From positions 1-10,365 of the forward strand of contig CAKUGW010000112.1 in NCBI GenBank assembly GCA_934654805.1: a stretch of 10,365 bases of DNA. The letters run 5' to 3'. Shown in pieces: positions 1 to 6,252 of this stretch. Source of the DNA: an uncultured Kiritimatiellota bacterium (lineage in GTDB: Bacteria > Verrucomicrobiota > Kiritimatiellia > RFP12 > UBA1067). Positions within the stretch are counted from its first letter, which is position 1, and each line of letters begins with the position of its first letter. A model generated the notes under the pieces. It was not told where the DNA came from and did no database searches. It saw only the letters and a program-made list of their open reading frames with translations. The position numbers were made by a program, and so were the translations under genes.

Positions 1-242
1 TGGACGTCGGCGGCGAGGTGAAGACGAACGAGGGGCGGATCGACATGACGGCGGAGACGCCGGAGCATGGCTACGTGGTCGAGTTCAAGCTCGGCGCGTC
101 GGCCGCCGCGGCGATCGCGCAGATCAAGGCGAATCATTACGCCGACCGCTTCGCCGGGAACGGCAAGACGCTCACGCTCGTCGGCCTCGCGTTCTCGAAG
201 GAGAAGCGCACGATCGTCGATTCGGCGATAGAGGTGGCGTGA
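1..242 (+). CDS. AAA-ATPase/PD-(D/E)XK nuclease family protein, C-terminal fragment
   Basis: This is the 3' end of a gene that starts outside the window; the reading frame is open from base 3 to the TGA at 240-242. The visible residues match the C-terminal PD-(D/E)XK-like domain (PF08011 type) that follows an AAA-ATPase-like domain (PF09820) in a large bacterial family. Seen directly: a GRIDM motif, then VVEFKLG (the E-x-K catalytic signature), a helix with a conserved QI pair, and the terminal segment TLVGLAFSKEKRTI typical of the family. The acidic and lysine residues of the nuclease core appear intact. The biological role of the family is not settled; defence, DNA processing and regulatory roles have all been suggested. 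A paralogue begins at 10290 on the same strand. The gene converges with the regulator at 264-1448 across only 21 bp. Confidence 0.85.
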   Translation, partial: DVGGEVKTNEGRIDMTAETPEHGYVVEFKLGASAAAAIAQIKANHYADRFAGNGKTLTLVGLAFSKEKRTIVDSAIEVA

Positions 243-263
243 GCGGTTGGATGGTTTGGCGGT

Positions 264-1448
264 TCATTTGGGGCCCTGTCGGCTGGACGCGCGGCGGCGC
301 CAGGCCGTGGGCGAGACGCCGACGTGGGCCGTGAAGAAGCGTGTGAAGGCGGCGGGCGAGGAAAAACCGCAGTCCGCCGCCACGCCGGCGACGCGCGTGG
401 ACGCGTCGCGCAGCTTGCGCTGAATGCGGTCAAGGCGCGCCCGGACGATGGCGTCGAGGACGGTTTCGCCGTGCAGCTGGCGAAAGCGCAGGTCGAGGAG
501 GCGTCGTGACACGCCGACGCGGCGGGCGACGTCCGAGACGCGCAGGTCTCCCGTCGCGTGTTCGTTGATGTAGTCCAGCGCCCGGGCCAGGATGCGCGCG
601 GCGGGCGGGATGATGCGCGTCGATTCGCGCAGGACGACGCGCTTGACGGATTCCGACAGGACGACTTCGCGGCCGCCGCCGTGGCGCATGAGGCGTTCCA
701 GTTCGCGCGCGGCGAGGAAGCCGACTTGTTCGTGGTCGGGCAGGAGGCTGGAAAGCGGCGGCTTGAGCGAGTTGCAGAAAAGCTCGTCGTTGTCGACGCC
801 GAGGACGGCCGCCTCGTCCGGGATGGCGATTCGCGCGCGGCGGCAGACGTCGAGGACCTTGAACGCGGCGCGGTCGCGCACGGCGAAGACGGCCAGCGGG
901 TGCGGCAGGTCGGTCAGTGTCTGCCGAATCGCGGCCGTCTCGTCCGCGTCCAGGACGGACTCGGAGATGACGAGCGTCCGCACGGGCTTTCCGGGGCCTT
1001 CGAGCCGCGCGCGGAAGCCGGCGTCCCGGTGACCGGGATACGCGAATTCGGGCTGGTCGATGACGCAGAGGAAGGCGTTGAAGTTGCCGCGCGACAGGAG
1101 ATGCTCGGCGGCGACGCGCCCGATCTGGCGGTCGTCCAGGCGCACGAACGAGACGGTGCCGCCGGGATGGCGCCGATTGTTCGGGATGTCGATGATGACG
1201 GTCGGGACGCCCGGCGGCGGCTCGGCAAGCCGATGGGTCGTATGCGGGGCGGCGACGAGAATGCCGTCCGGTTCGCCGTGGGTGGCACGCCGTTGCGTCA
1301 GCTCGGGCTGGGTCTTGTAGAACTCCAGCGACCAGGAGGCGTGGGCGTTGGCGAAGCGGAAGATGCCCGACAGGTAGTCGCGCTCGGCGGCGCCGAGGCT
1401 TCCGATGACGATGGAGATCGTCTTGTTGCCGCGTGTGTTGGAGGACAT
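264..1448 (-). CDS. XylR-like transcriptional regulator (LacI-type sensor domain plus AraC HTH)
   Basis: This is a 394-residue DNA-binding transcription factor of the E. coli XylR type. Residues about 10-280 form a periplasmic-binding-protein-like sugar sensor: ISIVIGSL at the start, VIIDIPNN in the middle, then VLGVDNDELFCNSLKPPLSS followed by QVGFLAARELERL, the diagnostic XylR/LacI-family segment. Residues about 290-385 are an AraC double helix-turn-helix: YINEHATGDLRVSDVARRVGVS, then RLLDLRFR, then VAADCGFSSPAAFTRFFTAHVGVSPTAWRR. ATG 1448 is preferred because sensor homology begins about ten residues later and a TATAAT box lies just upstream; a TTG at 1508 would extend through that promoter. 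XylR proteins bind a monosaccharide, usually a pentose, and activate adjacent catabolic genes. It is divergent from the 1641-9410 operon and is its likely regulator. The actual ligand cannot be read from sequence. Confidence 0.9.
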   Translation of the reverse strand: MSSNTRGNKTISIVIGSLGAAERDYLSGIFRFANAHASWSLEFYKTQPELTQRRATHGEPDGILVAAPHTTHRLAEPPPGVPTVIIDIPNNRRHPGGTVSFVRLDDRQIGRVAAEHLLSRGNFNAFLCVIDQPEFAYPGHRDAGFRARLEGPGKPVRTLVISESVLDADETAAIRQTLTDLPHPLAVFAVRDRAAFKVLDVCRRARIAIPDEAAVLGVDNDELFCNSLKPPLSSLLPDHEQVGFLAARELERLMRHGGGREVVLSESVKRVVLRESTRIIPPAARILARALDYINEHATGDLRVSDVARRVGVSRRLLDLRFRQLHGETVLDAIVRARLDRIQRKLRDASTRVAGVAADCGFSSPAAFTRFFTAHVGVSPTAWRRRASSRQGPK

Positions 1449-1460
1449 GCGGGCATTATA
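1449..1460 (-). promoter_or_regulatory. Regulator promoter: extended -10 (TGGTATAAT) 6 nt before ATG
   Basis: On the minus strand TATAAT occupies 1460-1455, is preceded by TGG (an extended -10, TGn), and is separated by only GCCCGC from the ATG at 1448. Transcription starting about 7 nt after the box would begin at or next to the start codon. No Shine-Dalgarno sequence is visible, so a leaderless mRNA is inferred. A possible weak -35 is TTGCAC with a 19-nt spacer, overlapping the left operator half-site at 1481-1493, which would allow autoregulation. Confidence 0.6.
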
Positions 1461-1480
1461 CCAAAATCGCGTTCTTGAAG

Positions 1481-1516
1481 TGCAAAGAAACTGTTGCTTA
1501 AAATGCAAGGCAATTG
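1481..1516 (+). promoter_or_regulatory. Candidate AraC/XylR-type operator: 13-bp direct repeat
   Basis: TGCAAAGAAACTG (1481-1493) and TGCAAGGCAATTG (1504-1516) are direct repeats with 10 of 13 bases identical and a 23-bp centre-to-centre distance, about two helical turns. The right copy ends 2 bp before the TTGTCA -35 box at 1519, the geometry expected for an AraC-family activator touching RNA polymerase. The left copy overlaps the regulator's own -35 region. The repeat and positions are seen; binding by the adjacent regulator is inferred. Confidence 0.5.
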
Positions 1517-1518
1517 GA

Positions 1519-1548
1519 TTGTCAAAAATGCTTGGCGTATGCTATACT
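1519..1548 (+). promoter_or_regulatory. Sigma70-type promoter of the glycan operon
   Basis: TTGTCA (1519-1524) and TATACT (1543-1548) are separated by 18 bp, and TGC directly before the -10 gives an extended -10. The predicted start near 1555 leaves an untranslated leader of roughly 85 nt before the first gene. This is the only convincing promoter seen ahead of the five-gene run, consistent with a single polycistronic transcript. Confidence 0.6.
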
Positions 1549-1640
1549 TCTCCCGTCGCCCGCACGGAATCGGAAAGCGTGGGCGGCCCCAAGCCGGGGA
1601 TCGGCGCAACATCACGACACGAAGAGAAGGGATGAAGACC

Positions 1641-2747
1641 ATGAGAAGGATGAAGAACGGACGGTGCGGTTTGACGCTGGGCGGGGCTCTGGCCCTGCTG
1701 GTCGCGGTCGGCGGGCCGCGGGTCGCGGCGGCAGACGGCACGTATGACCGGTCGCTGGCGGACTTTCCGCGCCGCGCGGGCGAAGCGGACGACACGGCGC
1801 GTGTGCAGAGGGCGGTCGACGCGACGACGGGCGGCATCCTCTGGTTCCCGCGCGGGGACTACCTCGTCTCGTCGTCGATCATCGTCTCCAACCGCTGTTC
1901 GCTTCTGATGCACAAGAGCGCGACACTGCGGGCGACGCAGGAGATGCCGTATGTCCTGCGCGTGCGCAACGCGGGCGTCTGGGATCACCTTGACTTCCTC
2001 TGCTTCATCCGGGGAGGTGCGGTGGACGGCAACGGCCTGGCCTCATGCATCGCGCTTGAGGGCTTCTGGCGGCATTCGCTGGACGACATCAAGATCCTCA
2101 ACGGCAAGAAATACGGGCTTTTCGTGAAGAACGGCGGGGCGGAGGTCGTCGCCAAGGGACTTTATTTCCTTGTGCGCAAGCACGGGCTTGCGGGGAACAT
2201 CGGCCTCTATCTCGAAGGCGGCGACAGCCACTACACGGACATCCACGTCCTCGACTACACGACGGGCGTCGTCGTGAAGGGCCCCGCCAACCGCCTGACG
2301 CGCATCCACGTGTGGGGCGGCTCCTTGCCGCGCCGCACGCCGGACGAGATTCCCGAAATGCTCCCCGGCTCGACGGCCTTCCGCATCGAGGGACACTCCA
2401 CCACGCTGCGCGACTGCTATGCGGACACGGCGCAGACGGGCTTCGACATTCGCGGCGCCTGGGAAGTTCGCCTTCTGGGGTGCAGCTTCTTCAACAACGT
2501 GAGCTTCGGTCTCAACGACCTGCTCGTCGTGCGACAGACGGGCAACAGCGGCGCGCTGCTTGTGGGCGACTGCGTGTTCACGCGGTCGGGCGTCAACGAG
2601 CGCATTCGCGTCTACGAGGGCAATGGCAACGTGAAGTGGCGCGACATCATCTACGCCGGCAACTGGTCGGGCGTGCCGCGTCCGGATGTGGACGGCAAGA
2701 AGTCCGGCAAGCTTGAGTCGCCCAACACGAAACTGGCCGGCTACTGA
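1641..2747 (+). CDS. Exported right-handed parallel beta-helix (pectate-lyase-3-like) protein
   Basis: The 368-residue product has a signal peptide (basic MRRMKNGR, hydrophobic core, likely cleavage after AAA at residues 29-31). The mature N-terminus carries the beta-helix entry signature of the pectate lyase 3/GH28-like superfamily: EADDTARVQRAVD (D50, D51) followed by GGILWFPRGDYLV. Next come GGAVDGNG and repeating short strands such as GLFVKNG, IGLYLEGGDSHYTDIHV and TGVVVKGPANRLTRIHVWGG, the coils of a pectin-lyase-like solenoid. These folds include polygalacturonases, lyases and binding proteins, so the catalytic class cannot be assigned. ATG 1641 is chosen because AGAAGGG lies about 9 nt upstream; ATG 1632 (MKTM...) is the main alternative and has the Shine-Dalgarno too close. 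It is first in the operon, which suggests a leading role in backbone attack or binding. Confidence 0.75.
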   Translation: MRRMKNGRCGLTLGGALALLVAVGGPRVAAADGTYDRSLADFPRRAGEADDTARVQRAVDATTGGILWFPRGDYLVSSSIIVSNRCSLLMHKSATLRATQEMPYVLRVRNAGVWDHLDFLCFIRGGAVDGNGLASCIALEGFWRHSLDDIKILNGKKYGLFVKNGGAEVVAKGLYFLVRKHGLAGNIGLYLEGGDSHYTDIHVLDYTTGVVVKGPANRLTRIHVWGGSLPRRTPDEIPEMLPGSTAFRIEGHSTTLRDCYADTAQTGFDIRGAWEVRLLGCSFFNNVSFGLNDLLVVRQTGNSGALLVGDCVFTRSGVNERIRVYEGNGNVKWRDIIYAGNWSGVPRPDVDGKKSGKLESPNTKLAGY

Positions 2748-2776
2748 TGGGGGCTTCAACGGAAAGGACGGTTTGC

Positions 2777-3811
2777 ATGGGCATGAAGAAAACCGGGGCG
2801 TGGATTCCCCTTTGCATCGCGCTGACCGCGTGTCTCGCCGGGTTTCGGGGTCGGGCCGAGATTCTGCTGGCCGACCCGACGATTGCGCATCTGGGCGACA
2901 GATACTATCTGCTCGGAACGGAGAACGGTCTGGGCGCGCGTCCCGGGACGAAGGCATCGGGGAAGGCCGTCTTCCCGATGTACGTCTCGCAGGATCTCGT
3001 CACCTGGCGGCTGGCGGACACGCCGAACGGCGAAGGGCGTCTCCTCGCCCGAACGGACGCCTTTGGCGGCGGGAACTTCTGGGCGCCACAGCTCTTTGCT
3101 CGTGCGGGCCGGTATTTTCTCGCCTATACGGCGGACTTCCACTGGGGGCTGGCCGTCGCCGAACGGCCGGAGGGACCGTTCAAGCCGTATGTCGAGTTTC
3201 CGCGGCAGAAGGAGCAGACAATCGATCCGTTTGTCTTTCAGGATGCCGACGGGCGCGTCTACGCCTATTATTCCTGCGGCAACCTGTGCGGGACGGTCGG
3301 TGTCGAACTGTCGTCCGACCTGCGGTCGTTTGCCGGAACGCCCGTGCGGTGCGTGACGAACGACAGGGACTGGGAGCGTCTGCCGCTGGATGCCTCGGCG
3401 AAGGCCGTGAACCGGCGGGCGGGGAAGGACGAATTCCTGTGCGGCGTCGGCTATACGGAGGGGCCGACGGTCATCCGGCGGCACGGAAAGTATGTGCTCT
3501 TCTACTGCGCCAACGACTTCCGCTCGCCGGACTACTGCGTCGGCGTCGCCGTGGCCAGTCGTCCGCTGGGGCCGTGGCGGAAGGTCGGGGACGGCCCCGT
3601 TCTTTCCCGCGCGGTCACGGGGTTCGGCGGGACGGGGCATGGTGACGCCTTCGTGGGCCCGGACGGGGCGGTCTGGTATGTCTTTCACGCGCATCATTCG
3701 GGGCTACGGGTCTCTCCTCGTCGGACGGGCGTCATTCGCCTGAACGAGCGTCTCGATGACGATGGGTTCCCTCGCTATGAGGCGGATGTTGAATCCATGC
3801 GGTTACTCTAA
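2777..3811 (+). CDS. GH43-family glycoside hydrolase, exported, possible lipoprotein
   Basis: This 344-residue five-bladed beta-propeller enzyme matches GH43-type alpha-L-arabinofuranosidase/beta-xylosidases. The three catalytic carboxylates are in place: D33 in LLADPT (general base), D150 in TIDPFVF (pKa modulator) and E228 in YTEGPTV (general acid). H288 in GHGDAF is the central-channel histidine region. FWAPQLF and the blade repeat HWGLAVAERPEGPFKPY also fit the family. The N-terminus has a signal sequence in which LTAC (residues 16-19) resembles a lipobox, so C19 may be lipidated and the enzyme surface- or membrane-anchored. ATG 2777 has AAAGGA 8 nt upstream. An upstream ATG at 2747 overlaps the previous stop but would bury the signal peptide. 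The substrate is probably an arabinosyl or xylosyl side chain; linkage cannot be told from sequence. Confidence 0.85.
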   Translation: MGMKKTGAWIPLCIALTACLAGFRGRAEILLADPTIAHLGDRYYLLGTENGLGARPGTKASGKAVFPMYVSQDLVTWRLADTPNGEGRLLARTDAFGGGNFWAPQLFARAGRYFLAYTADFHWGLAVAERPEGPFKPYVEFPRQKEQTIDPFVFQDADGRVYAYYSCGNLCGTVGVELSSDLRSFAGTPVRCVTNDRDWERLPLDASAKAVNRRAGKDEFLCGVGYTEGPTVIRRHGKYVLFYCANDFRSPDYCVGVAVASRPLGPWRKVGDGPVLSRAVTGFGGTGHGDAFVGPDGAVWYVFHAHHSGLRVSPRRTGVIRLNERLDDDGFPRYEADVESMRLL

Positions 3812-3828
3812 TGGAAAGGGCAGCTCGA

Positions 3829-6243
3829 ATGAAAAAGCTGAAGATTGCGGTTTCGGTTCTGGCGTTTGGCGTGGCGTCGTCCGTCGGCGCGGCGGAGGAC
3901 GGTCTGGTCGCCCACTTCACCTTTGATGACGCGGCGAACTTCATGTACGACCGCGTTCAGGGGAAGGCGATTGGCACGGTGTTCGATACGAGCTTTATGG
4001 GCGCGACGCCGGCATCACCGACGGCTTGCGAGGCCCCGCACGTCCGGGGCCTGCAGGTCGCGGGCGGATGGTGGCAGAACAACTACCTGGTCGTGGACGG
4101 GGCGTCGTTCGGCTCGGCGCAGGGCATTCCGTGCGGCAATCAGGCCGTGACCTATTCGCTGTGGGTCAAGCCGGCGAAGGGTTGGCAGAGCGGCAGCGGT
4201 CTCGGTTTGGGAAGCCTCTGCAAGCTGCTGCGTCGCGGCAAGGACGGCTACGAGTGGTGGCAGCACTACAATACCGAGAGCCTGTTCATCCAGAAGACGA
4301 CGGACGATCTGCCGAAGATTGCCTTTGGCGTGGGCGTGATGGCGGCGGACGAGACGTCGGCCAGTTATACGCTCCCGTCCGGCTTTGACGGGCAGACCTG
4401 GCATTTCATCGCCGCGACTTATGCCGAACGTGTTCTGACGCTCTACTACGACGGACAGAAGGTTGCGGAGAAGACGCTGGCAGGGGATGTTGGTCTTGCG
4501 GACAACAGTCCGTTGATCCTCGGAGACGACTGCGACGGTGGCTTCAACGACTACTGTGCCTATCGGTACGCCGGCGGACTGGACGACATCAAGGTCTACA
4601 ATCGGGCGTTGACGGCCGACGAGGTGCAGGCGGCCTATCAGGCGGGGGCGGTGGCGTTCGACACGGATGTCGTGGTCTGGGACGGGGCGGCCGTTGGTGG
4701 GTTGGCGACGGCGGCGGGCAACTGGGCGACGGCCTCCAACCGCCGCACGGTAGAGGAGATTCTCGCGGCGGGCGCCGTGCTGGACATGACGCCGCTGGAC
4801 GATGGCGGCGTCCTGGCGCAGGAGGAGGCCGGCGCGACGCTGAAGGTCAAGGGCGTCGTCTGCACGAACGGACAGCGCGAGGTTTCGCTTCATGTGAAGG
4901 CGGGTACGTTGGAGCCCCGTCGCCCGTCCACGCAGCGCGGACTGGTCGCGCACTTCTCGTTCGACGCCTCGGACGCCGAAGGGCGGCTCGTCGATTCCGG
5001 CACGGCCGGCGTGACGGCGGCAAGCGGCGTGTGGACGCACAACGGAACGGAGTCCGGCGCGCTGCCGATCCAGTCGGTCGACGGCGTTTGCGGTCGGGCG
5101 ATGGAATTCCCGGCGTCGGGGGCGTGGTCGTATTGGCCGAGCACGTACGTGAAGACGGACGCCGCGACGACGACGAAGGCCAACGGCATCCCGGCGGGCG
5201 GCGAGGCCGTCACCTACAGCCTGTGGATTCGGCCGTATGCGACGGAACGCTGGAACAATGGCATGATGGGATTGGGGGATGAGCTCGTCTGGGTCTTCCG
5301 TCGCGGCAGCTACGGCAATGGACGCGGCACCACGCTGTTCCTTTCGAAGGGGGCGGAAGGGGGAACCTCGGCGAAGCTGTCGTGGTCGATCGCCAACTGG
5401 CTGGAGGCGGGCGGCACCTGCACGTACGAGCCGTCGGACGTGTTTGACGGGAACTGGCATCATGTCGTCTGCACGTATGCGGAACAGTCGCTGGCGCTCT
5501 ACTACGATGGCGTGAAGGTTGCGACGAAGGCGACGGAATTTGCGCTCGCGATGTCGGACGGGCAGCCGATCTCGCTCGGCAATTCCACCGTGGGCGGAAA
5601 CGCGAACGAGAACCGGCACCGCTATCTCGGCGGGTTTGACGAGTTCAAGGTCTTCAACGTCGCGTTGACGGACGAGGAAGTGGCGGCGGAATACGCGCGG
5701 CGGTCACGCACGCTCGACGAGGCGTCCGTCGGCACCGTCCCCTCGCCGGTCACGGTGCGGCTCGACGCGGGCGCGGCGGCGGACTTCCTTGGCTATGGTC
5801 ACGAGTACGGCTCGCTCGTCGGTGCGGGGGCGGCGTCCGTCGGCCCGGCCTCGGCGTTGCGGCTGGACGGCACGTTCGGCCTTCTCGGCCCGCTGTCGGG
5901 CTGCGGCACGGTCACGGTGTCCAACTGGATTCTCGGCGGCGACGGCACGGCGTTCGCGGGCGATTTCGCGGTTGAGGAGAATGCGACGATTACGGTCTCC
6001 GACGCGGACGGACAGATGCTGAACGCGGCGTTCGGCGGCAGGGTGACGTTGCCGAAGAAGGCCGTGATCGCCTGGGGCCGGCGTCCGGATGCGGGCGAGG
6101 CCGTGGTGACGGCCGCCGCGTTCGCGTGCCCGGCCGACTTCTCGGAGTGGACGGACGGCACGGGCGGGAGCGTTCGCGTGAAGGTCATTGGAAACAAGCT
6201 CAAGATCAAGGTCCGGACGGGCCTTTGTGTGGTGATTCGATAA
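3829..6243 (+). CDS. Exported tandem LamG-domain protein with autotransporter-strand-like segments
   Basis: The 804-residue protein has a signal peptide (MKKLKIAV..., cleavage near VGA/A, residue 21). It carries two concanavalin-A/LamG jelly-roll domains, about residues 25-272 and 371-624. The copies share landmarks in the same order: GLVAHFTFD/GLVAHFSFD, VTYSLW, FDG...WH, LYYDG.KVA, GG.D..KV.N.ALT. Between them (273-370) is a VVVWDG...GNWATASN stretch resembling autotransporter-associated beta-strand repeats. The C-terminal 180 residues include a similar strand motif (LSGCGTVTVSNW) and end in a basic beta-strand KVRTGLCVVIR. LamG domains bind glycans or proteins, and no catalytic module is visible. 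Its place amid secreted hydrolases suggests a surface glycan-binding or docking protein. ATG 3829 has AAAGGG 8 nt upstream; ATG 3811 overlaps the previous stop (TAATG) but would add a non-signal extension. Confidence 0.8.
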   Translation: MKKLKIAVSVLAFGVASSVGAAEDGLVAHFTFDDAANFMYDRVQGKAIGTVFDTSFMGATPASPTACEAPHVRGLQVAGGWWQNNYLVVDGASFGSAQGIPCGNQAVTYSLWVKPAKGWQSGSGLGLGSLCKLLRRGKDGYEWWQHYNTESLFIQKTTDDLPKIAFGVGVMAADETSASYTLPSGFDGQTWHFIAATYAERVLTLYYDGQKVAEKTLAGDVGLADNSPLILGDDCDGGFNDYCAYRYAGGLDDIKVYNRALTADEVQAAYQAGAVAFDTDVVVWDGAAVGGLATAAGNWATASNRRTVEEILAAGAVLDMTPLDDGGVLAQEEAGATLKVKGVVCTNGQREVSLHVKAGTLEPRRPSTQRGLVAHFSFDASDAEGRLVDSGTAGVTAASGVWTHNGTESGALPIQSVDGVCGRAMEFPASGAWSYWPSTYVKTDAATTTKANGIPAGGEAVTYSLWIRPYATERWNNGMMGLGDELVWVFRRGSYGNGRGTTLFLSKGAEGGTSAKLSWSIANWLEAGGTCTYEPSDVFDGNWHHVVCTYAEQSLALYYDGVKVATKATEFALAMSDGQPISLGNSTVGGNANENRHRYLGGFDEFKVFNVALTDEEVAAEYARRSRTLDEASVGTVPSPVTVRLDAGAAADFLGYGHEYGSLVGAGAASVGPASALRLDGTFGLLGPLSGCGTVTVSNWILGGDGTAFAGDFAVEENATITVSDADGQMLNAAFGGRVTLPKKAVIAWGRRPDAGEAVVTAAAFACPADFSEWTDGTGGSVRVKVIGNKLKIKVRTGLCVVIR

Positions 6244-6252
6244 GGACTGTCT

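Noticed and set aside
243..263. Terminator between the two convergent genes at the left edge
   Set aside because: The 21-bp spacer has no inverted repeat or T-run.
558..1478. Long open frame on the plus strand opposite the XylR-like regulator
   Set aside because: Low-complexity Arg/Asp/Glu/Gly-rich product with no recognisable domain; antisense shadow of a well-supported gene in GC-rich DNA.
1449..1508. TTG at 1508 as start of the regulator
   Set aside because: It would translate through the TATAAT promoter and add residues unlike the family; ATG 1448 fits the sensor-domain start.
2747..2776. ATG 2747 overlapping the beta-helix stop as start of the GH43 gene
   Set aside because: It would put ten extra residues before the signal peptide; ATG 2777 has a well-spaced AAAGGA.
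3811..3828. ATG 3811 overlapping the GH43 stop as start of the LamG gene
   Set aside because: No ribosome site at suitable distance; ATG 3829 has AAAGGG 8 nt upstream and opens a clean signal peptide.
4015..5619. 534-codon minus-strand open frame inside the LamG gene
   Set aside because: Arginine-rich shadow with no motif, signal or ribosome site; the plus strand has two clear LamG domains.
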